Shown here: positions 1-6,410 of the stretch, in pieces
Position numbering within the stretch: position 1 is the first letter of the stretch
Layout: each line of letters starts with the position of its first letter
NCBI GenBank assembly: GCA_029858605.1
Contig: JAOUET010000105.1
Coordinates: forward strand, 1-6,678
Source: Coriobacteriia bacterium
Lineage (GTDB): Bacteria; Actinomycetota; Coriobacteriia; Anaerosomatales; JAENZW01
Length of the DNA stretch: 6,678 nucleotides
Direction of reading: 5' to 3'
Notes under the pieces: generated by a model
What the model was told of the DNA's origin: nothing
Seen by the model: only the letters and a program-made list of their open reading frames with translations
The model's database searches: none
Translations under genes and position numbers: made by a program

Positions 1-217
1 ACTTGCCTCTCTCGGCGAAGCCCTTCGCACCCCACTGGCTCATCCCGATGCCGTGACCCCACCCGTACCCGACGAAGGTGAACGATGGGTACGTGACCGC
101 GACGGCGGAAGCCGCCGTTGCCAGCGCCAGCCCGAACGCCAGGGCCGCCGACACGAGCAGCACGCCGATTCTGCGCCCGAAGACCGGGCGCCGGCGGAAT
201 CGAGGAGGGGAACCCAT
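1..217 (-). CDS. SpoIID/LytB-family protein (amidase enhancer or glycan-cleaving), N-terminal fragment
   Basis: This is the first 72 codons of a gene that continues past the left edge. An Arg-rich n-region (FRRRPVFGRR) and a hydrophobic stretch at about residues 18-40 form a Sec signal peptide, with likely cleavage after ASAVA near residue 40. The mature part begins with FTFVGYGWGHGIGMSQWGA (47-65), matching the GHGxGMSQWGA signature of SpoIID/LytB domains. Known members are SpoIID, which cuts glycan strands after an amidase has removed stem peptides, and B. subtilis LytB, which stimulates the amidase LytC. The ATG overlaps the upstream amidase stop as TGATG, so translation is probably coupled; only a weak, distant GGAG lies upstream. 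The rest of the domain is outside the window, as is any CWB2 block. Family assignment is firm for a short fragment; whether it has catalytic activity cannot be seen. Confidence 0.85.
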   Translation of the reverse strand, partial: MGSPPRFRRRPVFGRRIGVLLVSAALAFGLALATAASAVAVTYPSFTFVGYGWGHGIGMSQWGAKGFAERGK

Positions 218-1923
218 CAGTACGATCTCATCTCCATCTTGTCGAGCATGGCCGAGAAGTAGGCCGAAACCGAGGCAGGACCGCCGACGATGTCGAAGTC
301 TAGGGCCGTGTCGCGGTTCTCGTATATCCATTCCCGCACGTAGGTCGGCGTCGCCGTCTTTCCAACTAGAAGCACCGGCCTACCCTGCTGAGCCGCATAC
401 GGACCCAAGACGAGAGCGTCCGGGAACTTGAATGCCGAAGCCACCATGGGCTTTGCGCGAGCCGCTGCGTCGTACCTTTGCTGGAATACCATCCAGTTCG
501 TATCGTATCGCGTCCGCCCGGCAAGTCTCTCGTATTCCATACCCTCAAAGAGTGCGTTCGGGAGAGTGTTGGTTCCGCCGACGACGGTCAAGCCGCGCTG
601 TGCGTCACCTTCACCCACAAACACTCGTACTTCCTCGGGCAACTCCTGTGCCGAAGCGAGAAGGATGGGTTCCCCGCGCTCGGCCGCGCTCGCGGCAACG
701 CTGAGAGCGTCGGGGAATACCTCGCCCGACGCGAGCACGATCGGGGTGTCGAGAGACACTCCCATCCGTGCGGCCACGGCCAAGGCGACCTCGTAGCGAG
801 TGCGCCCTCCGAGACGCTCAACCTCGCTGGAATCCGCCGGGTCGAGTCCGGCGGCCTTGGCTGCCGAATCGAGCACGTCGTCCGGAACCGAGTTCGGCCC
901 GCCGACTACGACCATGCGTGACGGCGAGAGCCGTGAGATCTCTTCGGCCACCGACACCGGCAACCCGGATGCAGGCGTCAGCAGTATGGGCGAGCCCAGC
1001 TTGTGCGCGAGCGGCGCGGCGACGAGGCTGTCGGCGAACACCTCGCCGGAGGCAAGGACGAGCGCAGGTGCGGTCGGCCAGCCCGCGCGAGAAACCGCGA
1101 CAGCAGTGTCGTAGCGAGTCGTGCCCCAGTAGCGATCGAGAGGTTCGTCGACAGGGCGTTCCACGAAGCGCTCGATTCCGTCTGCGACGCCACGTGCCAA
1201 CTTCGCCTGATACGAGGAGCTGCGGAGACGCCCCAACTCCGATGGGTTCGACATGAAGCCGCACTCGACGAGAACCGCCGGCATGTTGGACCAGCGGATC
1301 ACGTAGAACCTGGCCGAATGCACCCCGCGATTCCGCGCGCCCGTCTCGGCCACCAACTCCGTCTGGACATCATTCGCAAACTGGCTGCCGAGCGGATCGT
1401 TCGGCGCCCTGTACGATTCTGCGCCGTAGGCGGTGCCGCCAGCATTGTTGTGAATCGAGACGAAGAGATCGGCGCCACTGCGGTTCGCAACGTCGCACCT
1501 TGCCTGCAGGTCTTGCCTCAGGCGGTCCTCTGCATCCCTGACAGCCCAGTCACGATACAGATATCGGTCCTCGGAATCGCTCCACAGCCAGGTCTGCCTG
1601 GCCGATCCAGAGTGCACCTTGGTGTCGCTCCACCTCGTGAGCGTGACGTCGTAGCCGCGACGCTCCAGCTCTGCGGCGAGTTTCTTGGCGATGAGCAGAT
1701 TCAGGGTCTTCTCGGCAACCCCGTTGTAGTACGCACCTGAATAGGCGCCGCCGTGGCCGGCGTCGATGGCGATGCGGATGTCGCTGGGTGGCACGGAACC
1801 CGCGGAGGCTGTCGCCGGGAGGACGAGGATGGAGGCAAGCAGGACCAGGACGACCGGCACGAAACGTGCCGACGCTCCCGGACAAGCAGTCCGCGTGCTG
1901 CTGCGATGTAGTACTACGACCAT
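217..1923 (-). CDS. N-acetylmuramoyl-L-alanine amidase (Amidase_3) with three CWB2 repeats
   Basis: This 568-aa exported protein should be a zinc amidase cutting the bond between MurNAc and L-Ala of peptidoglycan. The signal peptide is residues 1-41 (hydrophobic 21-37, cleavage after ATASA). The Amidase_3 domain, about 48-253, keeps all expected residues: zinc ligands His57 (IDAGHGG), Glu71 (VAEKTLNL) and His158 (SIHNNA), and catalytic Glu220 (VLVECGF). About 38 extra residues (101-138) sit between the TRWSD strand and QARCDVAN, longer than I expect for this family. Three CWB2 repeats follow at about 264-350, 369-458 and 466-556, with typical GRTRYD, LASGEVFPDAL and VVGG motifs and no cysteine. 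The start is supported by AGGAG eight bases upstream. The architecture matches B. subtilis LytC with domain order reversed (LytC carries its CWB2 repeats N-terminally). The stop overlaps the start of the SpoIID/LytB gene, as expected for an amidase/enhancer pair. Confidence 0.95.
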   Translation of the reverse strand: MVVVLHRSSTRTACPGASARFVPVVLVLLASILVLPATASAGSVPPSDIRIAIDAGHGGAYSGAYYNGVAEKTLNLLIAKKLAAELERRGYDVTLTRWSDTKVHSGSARQTWLWSDSEDRYLYRDWAVRDAEDRLRQDLQARCDVANRSGADLFVSIHNNAGGTAYGAESYRAPNDPLGSQFANDVQTELVAETGARNRGVHSARFYVIRWSNMPAVLVECGFMSNPSELGRLRSSSYQAKLARGVADGIERFVERPVDEPLDRYWGTTRYDTAVAVSRAGWPTAPALVLASGEVFADSLVAAPLAHKLGSPILLTPASGLPVSVAEEISRLSPSRMVVVGGPNSVPDDVLDSAAKAAGLDPADSSEVERLGGRTRYEVALAVAARMGVSLDTPIVLASGEVFPDALSVAASAAERGEPILLASAQELPEEVRVFVGEGDAQRGLTVVGGTNTLPNALFEGMEYERLAGRTRYDTNWMVFQQRYDAAARAKPMVASAFKFPDALVLGPYAAQQGRPVLLVGKTATPTYVREWIYENRDTALDFDIVGGPASVSAYFSAMLDKMEMRSY

Positions 1924-1931
1924 CGTGGACG

Positions 1932-1936
1932 CTCCT
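1932..1936 (-). promoter_or_regulatory. Ribosome binding site of the amidase gene
   Basis: AGGAG lies eight bases before the ATG at 1923-1921 on the minus strand. It is the best Shine-Dalgarno match near this gene and fixes the start at the first Met of the reading frame. The resulting N-terminus gives a normal signal peptide. Confidence 0.75.
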
Positions 1937-1956
1937 GTCGGGGCATTCCGCGGTAC

Positions 1957-1962
1957 ATACTA
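1957..1962 (-). promoter_or_regulatory. Candidate -10 element for the amidase/SpoIID pair
   Basis: TAGTAT on the minus strand agrees with TATAAT at four of six positions and lies about 34 bases before the amidase start. It would give a short leader containing the AGGAG site. No good -35 is present at normal spacing: the hexamer 17 bases upstream is TGCAGA, three of six matches. An overlapping TAGGGT could also serve. The candidate rests on one hexamer and position, so it is weak. Without it, the pair would be read from the upstream transpeptidase gene. Confidence 0.25.
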
Positions 1963-2102
1963 CCCTATTCGGCGGCGTTTCTGCAGCCCATGAAGGTGCA
2001 ACGACGAGCGGCAGCGGGGGCGCGAGGGCCTTCTGGGTGAGCATGCGAGTGCGGTGTGGAGGATCGAACGCAGACAGGCGCGCCGTGCCGGCGTGTCGTT
2101 CA

Positions 2103-3851
2103 CTACTCGCGCGTCGTCACTCTCGTCCCTAGAGGCACCCGCGGGAAGAGGTCGAGGATGTCTTTGTTGTAGAGGCGTATGCAGCCGTGGGACGCCTTGG
2201 TCCCGATCACCCACGGCTGGTTGGTGCCGTGGACGTTGTAGGCGGTAAACGCCCAGCCCGAGCCGCTGCGTTTGAACAGCCGCATCTTCCTCGGCCCGTA
2301 GACTCCGGAAGGACTCGTGTGGTACTTCGCAAGAACCTTCCACTCTCGAACGGGAGTCTCCATGCTGGGCCGACCGATCGCGATCGGATAGGCCTTCACG
2401 AGCACGTCGTTCCTGACCCAGTAGAGACGGAAGTCCGACTTGTCGATCACGATGCTCGTACTTGCCGGATACGAGAGTCTGCGCACGGTCTTGCTGGCTG
2501 CGGTCTTGAGACCGTCGGTATTCGTGGCCACGGCCTTGATCGTGCCCTTCTTCGAGGGCATTCCCACAGTGCCGAAGTCGACAGACGAGAACGGCTTGAC
2601 GGCCTTCGTGCCGACGAGCCTCCCGTCCGCGTAGAAGCTTACCGAGGTCGTGTTGACGCCAACTTGGCCGGTAATCCTCGCCTTCTTCGCCACCAGACTC
2701 CCGCCCGGCAACGTGAACGTCACGAGACCGGGCGCCCCGCCGAGTTCCCGGTAGACCTGGCCCGAGACACTGTTGGGACCTCCCAGAACAGTGCACGACG
2801 CGACTGAAAGTGCACCGTCGGCGAGGTAGGCAGCTGTCTCGGAACTCAAGGTTCGTTTGCTGGTCACCAAGATGGGCGAGTGCTGCTTGCCGGCCAACAC
2901 CGAGCCTGTGGCCGCATCCGGCAGCGCTCCGACCAGACCGGCGGAAGTGGTGTCGAGCCAGCCGCGATAGGCGGCACTTCGAGCGACATAGGCCGAAGTA
3001 CTGTAGCGGTTCTGCCCTGCCCACCTCGCGTTCGCACCGAGTGCCTTGTACGTGGCGGCCGAAACGGTGTTCTTGCCTCCCGCCACGATCCTCTGTCCGG
3101 GACTGAGTCTGCGCAGAGCGTCCGCGGTCTCGTAGGGCACGCTGTCGCGGGCCGCAAGCAGGATCGGGATGCCGGTGGAGGCGGAGACGGCGGACAGTGA
3201 CAGCGCGTCGAAGAACGTGTCGGAATCGGCGCCGTTGGCGATGAATGCAGCACTGGGGACGGTCCGAGTCGACTCGCTCGCGACTTGCCTGGAGCGCAGT
3301 GCGATGCCGCGCGCCAGCGCGTATCGGGAGCCGCTCGCCCAAGGCTGCTCCACGCGTCCCGAGCCCACGATGGCCTTCAGTTCCTTGATGCGCGACAACG
3401 GGACGGACGTGCGTCCGCCGATCACGTGCACCGTGACGGTCGTGTTGGCCGAAACCATCTCGGTCAGCGCCACGCGCACTTCGGCGGGCGTCTTCGACGC
3501 ACTCACCAGCAGAAGCGGGGCTTCGTACGCCCAGCATAGGCTGGCGGCGGCAAGCGGATCCGATGCCGCACGGTCATCGCCGGAGGCGACTACCACGTGG
3601 GAAACGTTCGGCCAGCTGCGGTCACCGGCAGGGTCGAAGGCTTCTCTCGTGATGGCGACTGCCGTGGAAAACCGCGTATCCCCAAAGACACGCTGGCGCG
3701 CCATCGAGACCTTCGGAGAGCCGTCGGGCCAAGTCGCGCCGCTTGCAGGCTGTACCGCGATGAGCGCCCACGAGCAGGCGAGCGCAAGGAAGACGAGAGC
3801 GACTTGGGACATCCGACTTCGTGTGTGAGTGCCGTTCATCATGACAAGCAT
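2103..3851 (-). CDS. CWB2-anchored L,D-transpeptidase (YkuD) with Ig-like spacer
   Basis: This 582-aa exported protein has a signal peptide (hydrophobic 17-35, cleavage near PASGA at 39). Three CWB2 repeats follow, at about 54-160, 166-270 and 276-370, then a beta-rich Ig-like segment at about 376-459 with FYADGRLVGT and the A.NTDG pattern of bacterial Ig folds. A C-terminal YkuD domain covers about 464-581. The active site is intact: HGT at 541-543 and SHGCIRL at 554-560, with His555 and nucleophile Cys557. YkuD enzymes form 3-3 cross-links in peptidoglycan or attach proteins to it, acting outside the membrane. The first CWB2 repeat is a variant (ASGDDRAASDPLAA, LCW) nearly matching that of the upstream gene. 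The gap to that gene is 37 bp, so the two are probably co-transcribed. Mets at residues 1, 4 and 5 are all possible starts; none has a good Shine-Dalgarno. Met14 is unlikely because it drops the basic n-region. Confidence 0.93.
   Translation of the reverse strand: MLVMMNGTHTRSRMSQVALVFLALACSWALIAVQPASGATWPDGSPKVSMARQRVFGDTRFSTAVAITREAFDPAGDRSWPNVSHVVVASGDDRAASDPLAAASLCWAYEAPLLLVSASKTPAEVRVALTEMVSANTTVTVHVIGGRTSVPLSRIKELKAIVGSGRVEQPWASGSRYALARGIALRSRQVASESTRTVPSAAFIANGADSDTFFDALSLSAVSASTGIPILLAARDSVPYETADALRRLSPGQRIVAGGKNTVSAATYKALGANARWAGQNRYSTSAYVARSAAYRGWLDTTSAGLVGALPDAATGSVLAGKQHSPILVTSKRTLSSETAAYLADGALSVASCTVLGGPNSVSGQVYRELGGAPGLVTFTLPGGSLVAKKARITGQVGVNTTSVSFYADGRLVGTKAVKPFSSVDFGTVGMPSKKGTIKAVATNTDGLKTAASKTVRRLSYPASTSIVIDKSDFRLYWVRNDVLVKAYPIAIGRPSMETPVREWKVLAKYHTSPSGVYGPRKMRLFKRSGSGWAFTAYNVHGTNQPWVIGTKASHGCIRLYNKDILDLFPRVPLGTRVTTRE
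2109..2462 (-). other. YkuD L,D-transpeptidase catalytic domain
   Basis: Residues 464-581 of the 582-aa protein. The fold starts with STSIVIDKSDFRLYW and a conserved GRPSMETP segment, and ends in VPLGTRVTT. His541, Ser554, His555, Gly556, Cys557 and Arg559 match the family's HG..SHGCIR core. The domain runs to the last residues, so the enzyme is presented at the far end of the CWB2 and Ig-like segments. Confidence 0.93.
2742..3692 (-). repeat. CWB2 triplet of the L,D-transpeptidase (variant type)
   Basis: Three divergent CWB2 repeats at residues 54-370. Repeat 1 has the variant core ASGDDRAASDPLAA and Cys106 in SLCWAYEAPL. Repeat 2 has IANGADSDTFFDALSLS. Repeat 3 has Cys353 in SCTVLGGPNSV. 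Apart from the active-site Cys557 and a signal-peptide Cys26, these are the protein's only cysteines. Each repeat aligns by eye with the matching repeat of the upstream protein, which points to duplication of the whole triplet. Confidence 0.88.
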
Positions 3852-3888
3852 ATCGGATTGCGGTCGCGATTCCGTGAACCCGCGCCCA

Positions 3889-6255
3889 CTAGAAGTCCAG
3901 GATAGCCTCCACGTCCTCGAACACCGCCGCCTTCACGCTATTCGGCCCGCCGAAGACGTAGCACTCGCGGACTTCCCCCCGGTGCTCGGCCAGCCATCTC
4001 GCTGTCACCGTTGTGAGGTAGTCGGTGCGCGTCAGCAGCAGAACGCCGTCGCGCTGCCCCACCATCGCGCCGCCCGAGAGCGCGTCGGGCAGCTTGGCGG
4101 CAACGCCGACCGCCGAAGGAGTGAGATATCCCGCCCCGATCGCCTCGTCGGCTATCTTCTCTGCCGTGTCGTAGCGTGACCGGCCGTACCACTGCACCAC
4201 CGTGTACTTCTTCGCCAGCGTGCTCTTGACGTTCGAGCCGACCGTGTTCGGCCCTCCGCCGATGATGCACTTGCTGGCTGCAATCGACGCGAGAGCGCTG
4301 CTCGTGTCTCCTGGGACAGCGCCTGCCTCGACGAGCAGAACCGGCGCTCCCTTGGACGCTGCGATCGGCGAGAGGGCAAGCGCGTCAAAGAACTTGGTGG
4401 AGTCAGCTCCGTTGGCGATCAAGGCGAAGCCGGGCAGCGTCTTGCCGTGCGTGGCTGCTCTCGACTTCATCTCTTCGGCAATCCGCCGCGCGAGGTAATA
4501 TCGCCCGCCCGTAGACGCCACCCTTCCCCACGACACGAGTCCGGTTCTGCCGAAGTAGCCCTCGACGTAGGACTTGATCTCGTTCACGCGCGCGCTAGGC
4601 ACCGACACGGGCCCGCCAACCACGCGGACGTCGATGGGTCCGTTGACTGCGACGATGTCCCGGACTGACTTCTTGACTTCGTCCGGTGTGGACTTGGCCG
4701 ACACGAGGAACAGCGGCGCGTCGTAGAGCCAGCACAGTCCCGACGCAGCCAGCGGATCGGCGGCGGCTCGGTCGTCGCCGGAGGCGACGATCACGGTGTC
4801 GATGCCGGCAAGCTTGGGGAATCCCGCATACGCTATCGCGGCCGCGGTCGAGAAGCGGGTGCGGGCCCATACGCGTTCCGGTGTGGCCGCTGCCCACGCC
4901 AGCGATGCGTCGATGTCGGAGACGAGCGTCCCGGAGTACGCTATCTCGTCGCCGCCTACAAGCGAGGACTCACCGCTCCAGTACTGGGAAACGTACTCGC
5001 CGCCCGCTTCGGTGAAGCCGACACGGTACGTGCCGTTCGGCAACCCGTGGAGCGAATAGGCGCCGAGCGAGTCCGTCTCGTCCCACCTGACGCTCTGCCA
5101 GCTGGACGAGGCGTCATCGTAGCGGTAGGCGTCGACCTTAATGCCTTCGAGCGGCGCGTCGTCGTGCGCGCGGGTCACGGTACCCTCGATCCCCGGCTCA
5201 CCCAACGCGAGGAACTGGTCGCTCAACTCCAGGTTCTGCACATCAGTGGTAATCGTGACGACGTTCGCTGCCGAAGAAGAGCTCTTCTCGAAATACCACT
5301 CGGTCTCGTAGGAACCGTCCGACGGGTCGTTGTCGAAGAACTCGAGCTTGTAGCTGCCGACAAGCACGTCGTAGAAGACGTAGCCGTCGGTGGTCGTCAT
5401 CGACCGCACCACCGCGCCCGAAGAGGCCGAGCGGAGACGGACGTCGATTCCGCTCAGACTGGCCGAGGTGTCCTGGTCCTTGACCCAGCCGAAGAGCGTC
5501 GGAGTCTTCGCCGCAAGTTCGGCGTCGATGTTCTCCGTGACGATGCCGGGAATCGTTGGAACGAGGTTCGCAGAACCCATCGTGGCCTTGTCGTCGTAGT
5601 ACTCCTTGATCAGGTACGGTTCCAGAGGCGTCATCGGATCGGGCTCGAACGGCCAGAACTCGATCGCGTAGTTGCCGGTGCCTAGGTCGTGAAGGGTGTA
5701 CGTCCCGTCCGCCGCAGTCAGCGTCCAGTCTTGTTCGATGTAGTCGCCCAGATACGGCCAGTAGGCAGTGACGAGGACCCCTTCGGCAGGTACTCCTCCC
5801 GGTCCGGTGACCGTTCCTCGCAGGCTCTTGGAGCGAGGTGCGAGCGCCGCGTTGACCGTGACGGAGTTCGAGTCCACGACCACGTAGTCGGCTGTCGTCG
5901 GACTGACTTCGTTGTTGTAGAACTCGCCGTGGTAGCCCTCGAGCCAGAACTCGACGCGATACATGCCGGCAGGCAGATCGGCGATCGAGTAGTCTCCGAG
6001 AGCGTCCGTCTTCGTCTTGCGGTATTCGCGCCAGTAGCCGAGGCCGGGACCGGCCGATGGCGAGAAACGCCACAGGTAGACGTTGGCGTCGGGCACTGCG
6101 GCCAACGTGACCTCATCGGTCACCCTGCCGCCGATCGCTCCCGTGTCTGCGGCGACAGCGCGGCTCGGGTGCGTCGCTGCCAGCAAGAACGCCAGGCCTG
6201 CGACGACCGCTACTCCGCGCAGGACGCGCCAGGGTGCAGAGGGGCGAGGGGGCAT
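3889..6255 (-). CDS. Exported repeat protein: four carboxypeptidase-regulatory-like repeats plus CWB2 triplet
   Basis: With the chosen start the protein has 788 aa. The frame is open 22 codons further upstream, but the second Met is preceded by AAGGA at seven bases and begins a clean signal peptide (MPPRPSAPWRVLRG, hydrophobic core, cleavage after SRAVA at 35). Four repeats of about 100 residues follow, at about 38-138, 144-248, 251-351 and 353-453. Each has an opening strand (GGRVTD, RGTVTG, FGWVKD, EGTVTR), a central TDA.G.Y..L..G.Y.VEF pattern and a closing A.L segment. These look like carboxypeptidase-regulatory or CnaB-type beta sandwiches. A CWB2 triplet occupies about 461-563, 577-675 and 687-783, with cysteines at 508, 663 and 765. 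No enzyme domain, LPXTG motif or lipobox is visible. The likely role is a wall-bound stalk, adhesin or ligand-binding protein; the ligand cannot be told. It is probably co-transcribed with the transpeptidase gene. Confidence 0.9.
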   Translation of the reverse strand: MPPRPSAPWRVLRGVAVVAGLAFLLAATHPSRAVAADTGAIGGRVTDEVTLAAVPDANVYLWRFSPSAGPGLGYWREYRKTKTDALGDYSIADLPAGMYRVEFWLEGYHGEFYNNEVSPTTADYVVVDSNSVTVNAALAPRSKSLRGTVTGPGGVPAEGVLVTAYWPYLGDYIEQDWTLTAADGTYTLHDLGTGNYAIEFWPFEPDPMTPLEPYLIKEYYDDKATMGSANLVPTIPGIVTENIDAELAAKTPTLFGWVKDQDTSASLSGIDVRLRSASSGAVVRSMTTTDGYVFYDVLVGSYKLEFFDNDPSDGSYETEWYFEKSSSSAANVVTITTDVQNLELSDQFLALGEPGIEGTVTRAHDDAPLEGIKVDAYRYDDASSSWQSVRWDETDSLGAYSLHGLPNGTYRVGFTEAGGEYVSQYWSGESSLVGGDEIAYSGTLVSDIDASLAWAAATPERVWARTRFSTAAAIAYAGFPKLAGIDTVIVASGDDRAAADPLAASGLCWLYDAPLFLVSAKSTPDEVKKSVRDIVAVNGPIDVRVVGGPVSVPSARVNEIKSYVEGYFGRTGLVSWGRVASTGGRYYLARRIAEEMKSRAATHGKTLPGFALIANGADSTKFFDALALSPIAASKGAPVLLVEAGAVPGDTSSALASIAASKCIIGGGPNTVGSNVKSTLAKKYTVVQWYGRSRYDTAEKIADEAIGAGYLTPSAVGVAAKLPDALSGGAMVGQRDGVLLLTRTDYLTTVTARWLAEHRGEVRECYVFGGPNSVKAAVFEDVEAILDF
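3907..4875 (-). repeat. CWB2 triplet of the repeat protein (variant type)
   Basis: The block starts at ERVWARTRFSTA and ends near the C-terminus. Repeat 1 has ASGDDRAAADPLAA and LCWLYDAPL; repeat 2 has IANGADSTKFFDALALS and a Cys before GGGPNTV; repeat 3 has GRSRYDTAEKIA and a Cys before FGGPNSV. It is paralogous to the triplet in the downstream transpeptidase and clearly different from the cysteine-free triplet of the amidase. Confidence 0.88.
4897..6144 (-). repeat. Four tandem carboxypeptidase-regulatory/CnaB-like repeats
   Basis: The units lie at about 6144-5842, 5826-5512, 5505-5203 and 5199-4897. Shared signposts are an aromatic-rich first half, DALGDYSIADLPAGMYRVEF or its equivalents (ADGTYTLHDLGTGNYAIEF, TDGYVFYDVLVGSYKLEF, SLGAYSLHGLPNGTYRVGF), a YY or YW-containing segment, and a final DA.LA stretch. 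The units have diverged too far to be recent DNA duplications, so they are structural repeats and not an unstable array. Confidence 0.85.
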
Positions 6256-6262
6256 CTGGAGA

Positions 6263-6267
6263 TCCTT
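6263..6267 (-). promoter_or_regulatory. Ribosome binding site deciding the start of the repeat-protein gene
   Basis: AAGGA (within AGAAGGAT) sits seven bases before the ATG at 6255-6253. This favours that ATG over the in-frame ATG at 6321, whose extra 22 residues are charged and not signal-peptide-like. Confidence 0.75.
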
Positions 6268-6310
6268 CTGTAGACGTCCGTTCGGGGAAACTCGCTTGGG
6301 TGCTGCGTGC

Positions 6311-6322
6311 CGTGGCGCCACG
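6311..6322. promoter_or_regulatory. 12-base perfect palindrome, possible operator or leader hairpin
   Basis: CGTGGCGCCACG reads the same on both strands and lies 55 bases before the start codon of the repeat-protein gene. That position could suit a dimeric repressor site or a leader stem. It is GC-rich, and a 12-base palindrome can occur by chance in such DNA. Confidence 0.25.
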
Positions 6323-6410
6323 CCGTGTCGTCCTAGAGGTTACACCAGCCGAAGACGCGAGGCGGCCTGGCTGCCGAGAAGTCCGCCGGGTTCGGCTCGC
6401 CAGACGCAGA

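Larger units (their letters stand above)
1924..2102. other. Intergenic gap between the transpeptidase and amidase genes
   Basis: This 179-bp stretch holds the ribosome binding site and the weak -10 candidate near its left end. Just after the transpeptidase stop, at 2081-2093, there is a short hairpin of five GC-rich pairs around a three-base loop, with no following T-tract, so it is at best a weak terminator. I see no convincing gene or conserved RNA here. The gap is long enough to separate two transcription units but does not prove it. Confidence 0.5.

Noticed and set aside
1003..1740. 245-codon plus-strand frame opposite the amidase
   Set aside because: It is antisense to intact catalytic and CWB2 motifs, with no signal, domain or ribosome binding site of its own. 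I treat it as a composition artefact.
1965..1991. Eight-codon mini-frame before the amidase gene, considered as a leader peptide
   Set aside because: It has no ribosome binding site, no run of regulatory codons, no attenuator hairpin after it, and it lies upstream of the best -10 candidate.
2081..2093. Short GC hairpin after the transpeptidase stop, considered as a terminator
   Set aside because: It has only five pairs and no T-tract. It is noted in the intergenic entry but is not strong enough to call.
1960..3537. 525-codon open frame on the minus strand overlapping the transpeptidase gene
   Set aside because: It is a different frame inside a firmly supported gene. Its translation is dominated by Arg, Gly, His and Gln with no domain pattern, which is typical of shifted frames in GC-rich DNA.
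3169..3828. 219-codon plus-strand frame opposite the transpeptidase gene
   Set aside because: It lies antisense to the CWB2 repeats and shows no recognisable motif. Long opposite-strand frames are expected at this GC content.
5047..5685. 212-codon plus-strand frame opposite the beta repeats
   Set aside because: It is Arg/Val-rich, has no motif, and lies fully opposite a well-supported gene.
6256..6321. The 22-residue upstream extension of the repeat protein
   Set aside because: The extension is basic and not signal-like, and the ribosome binding site at 6263-6267 falls inside it, pointing to the ATG at 6255.
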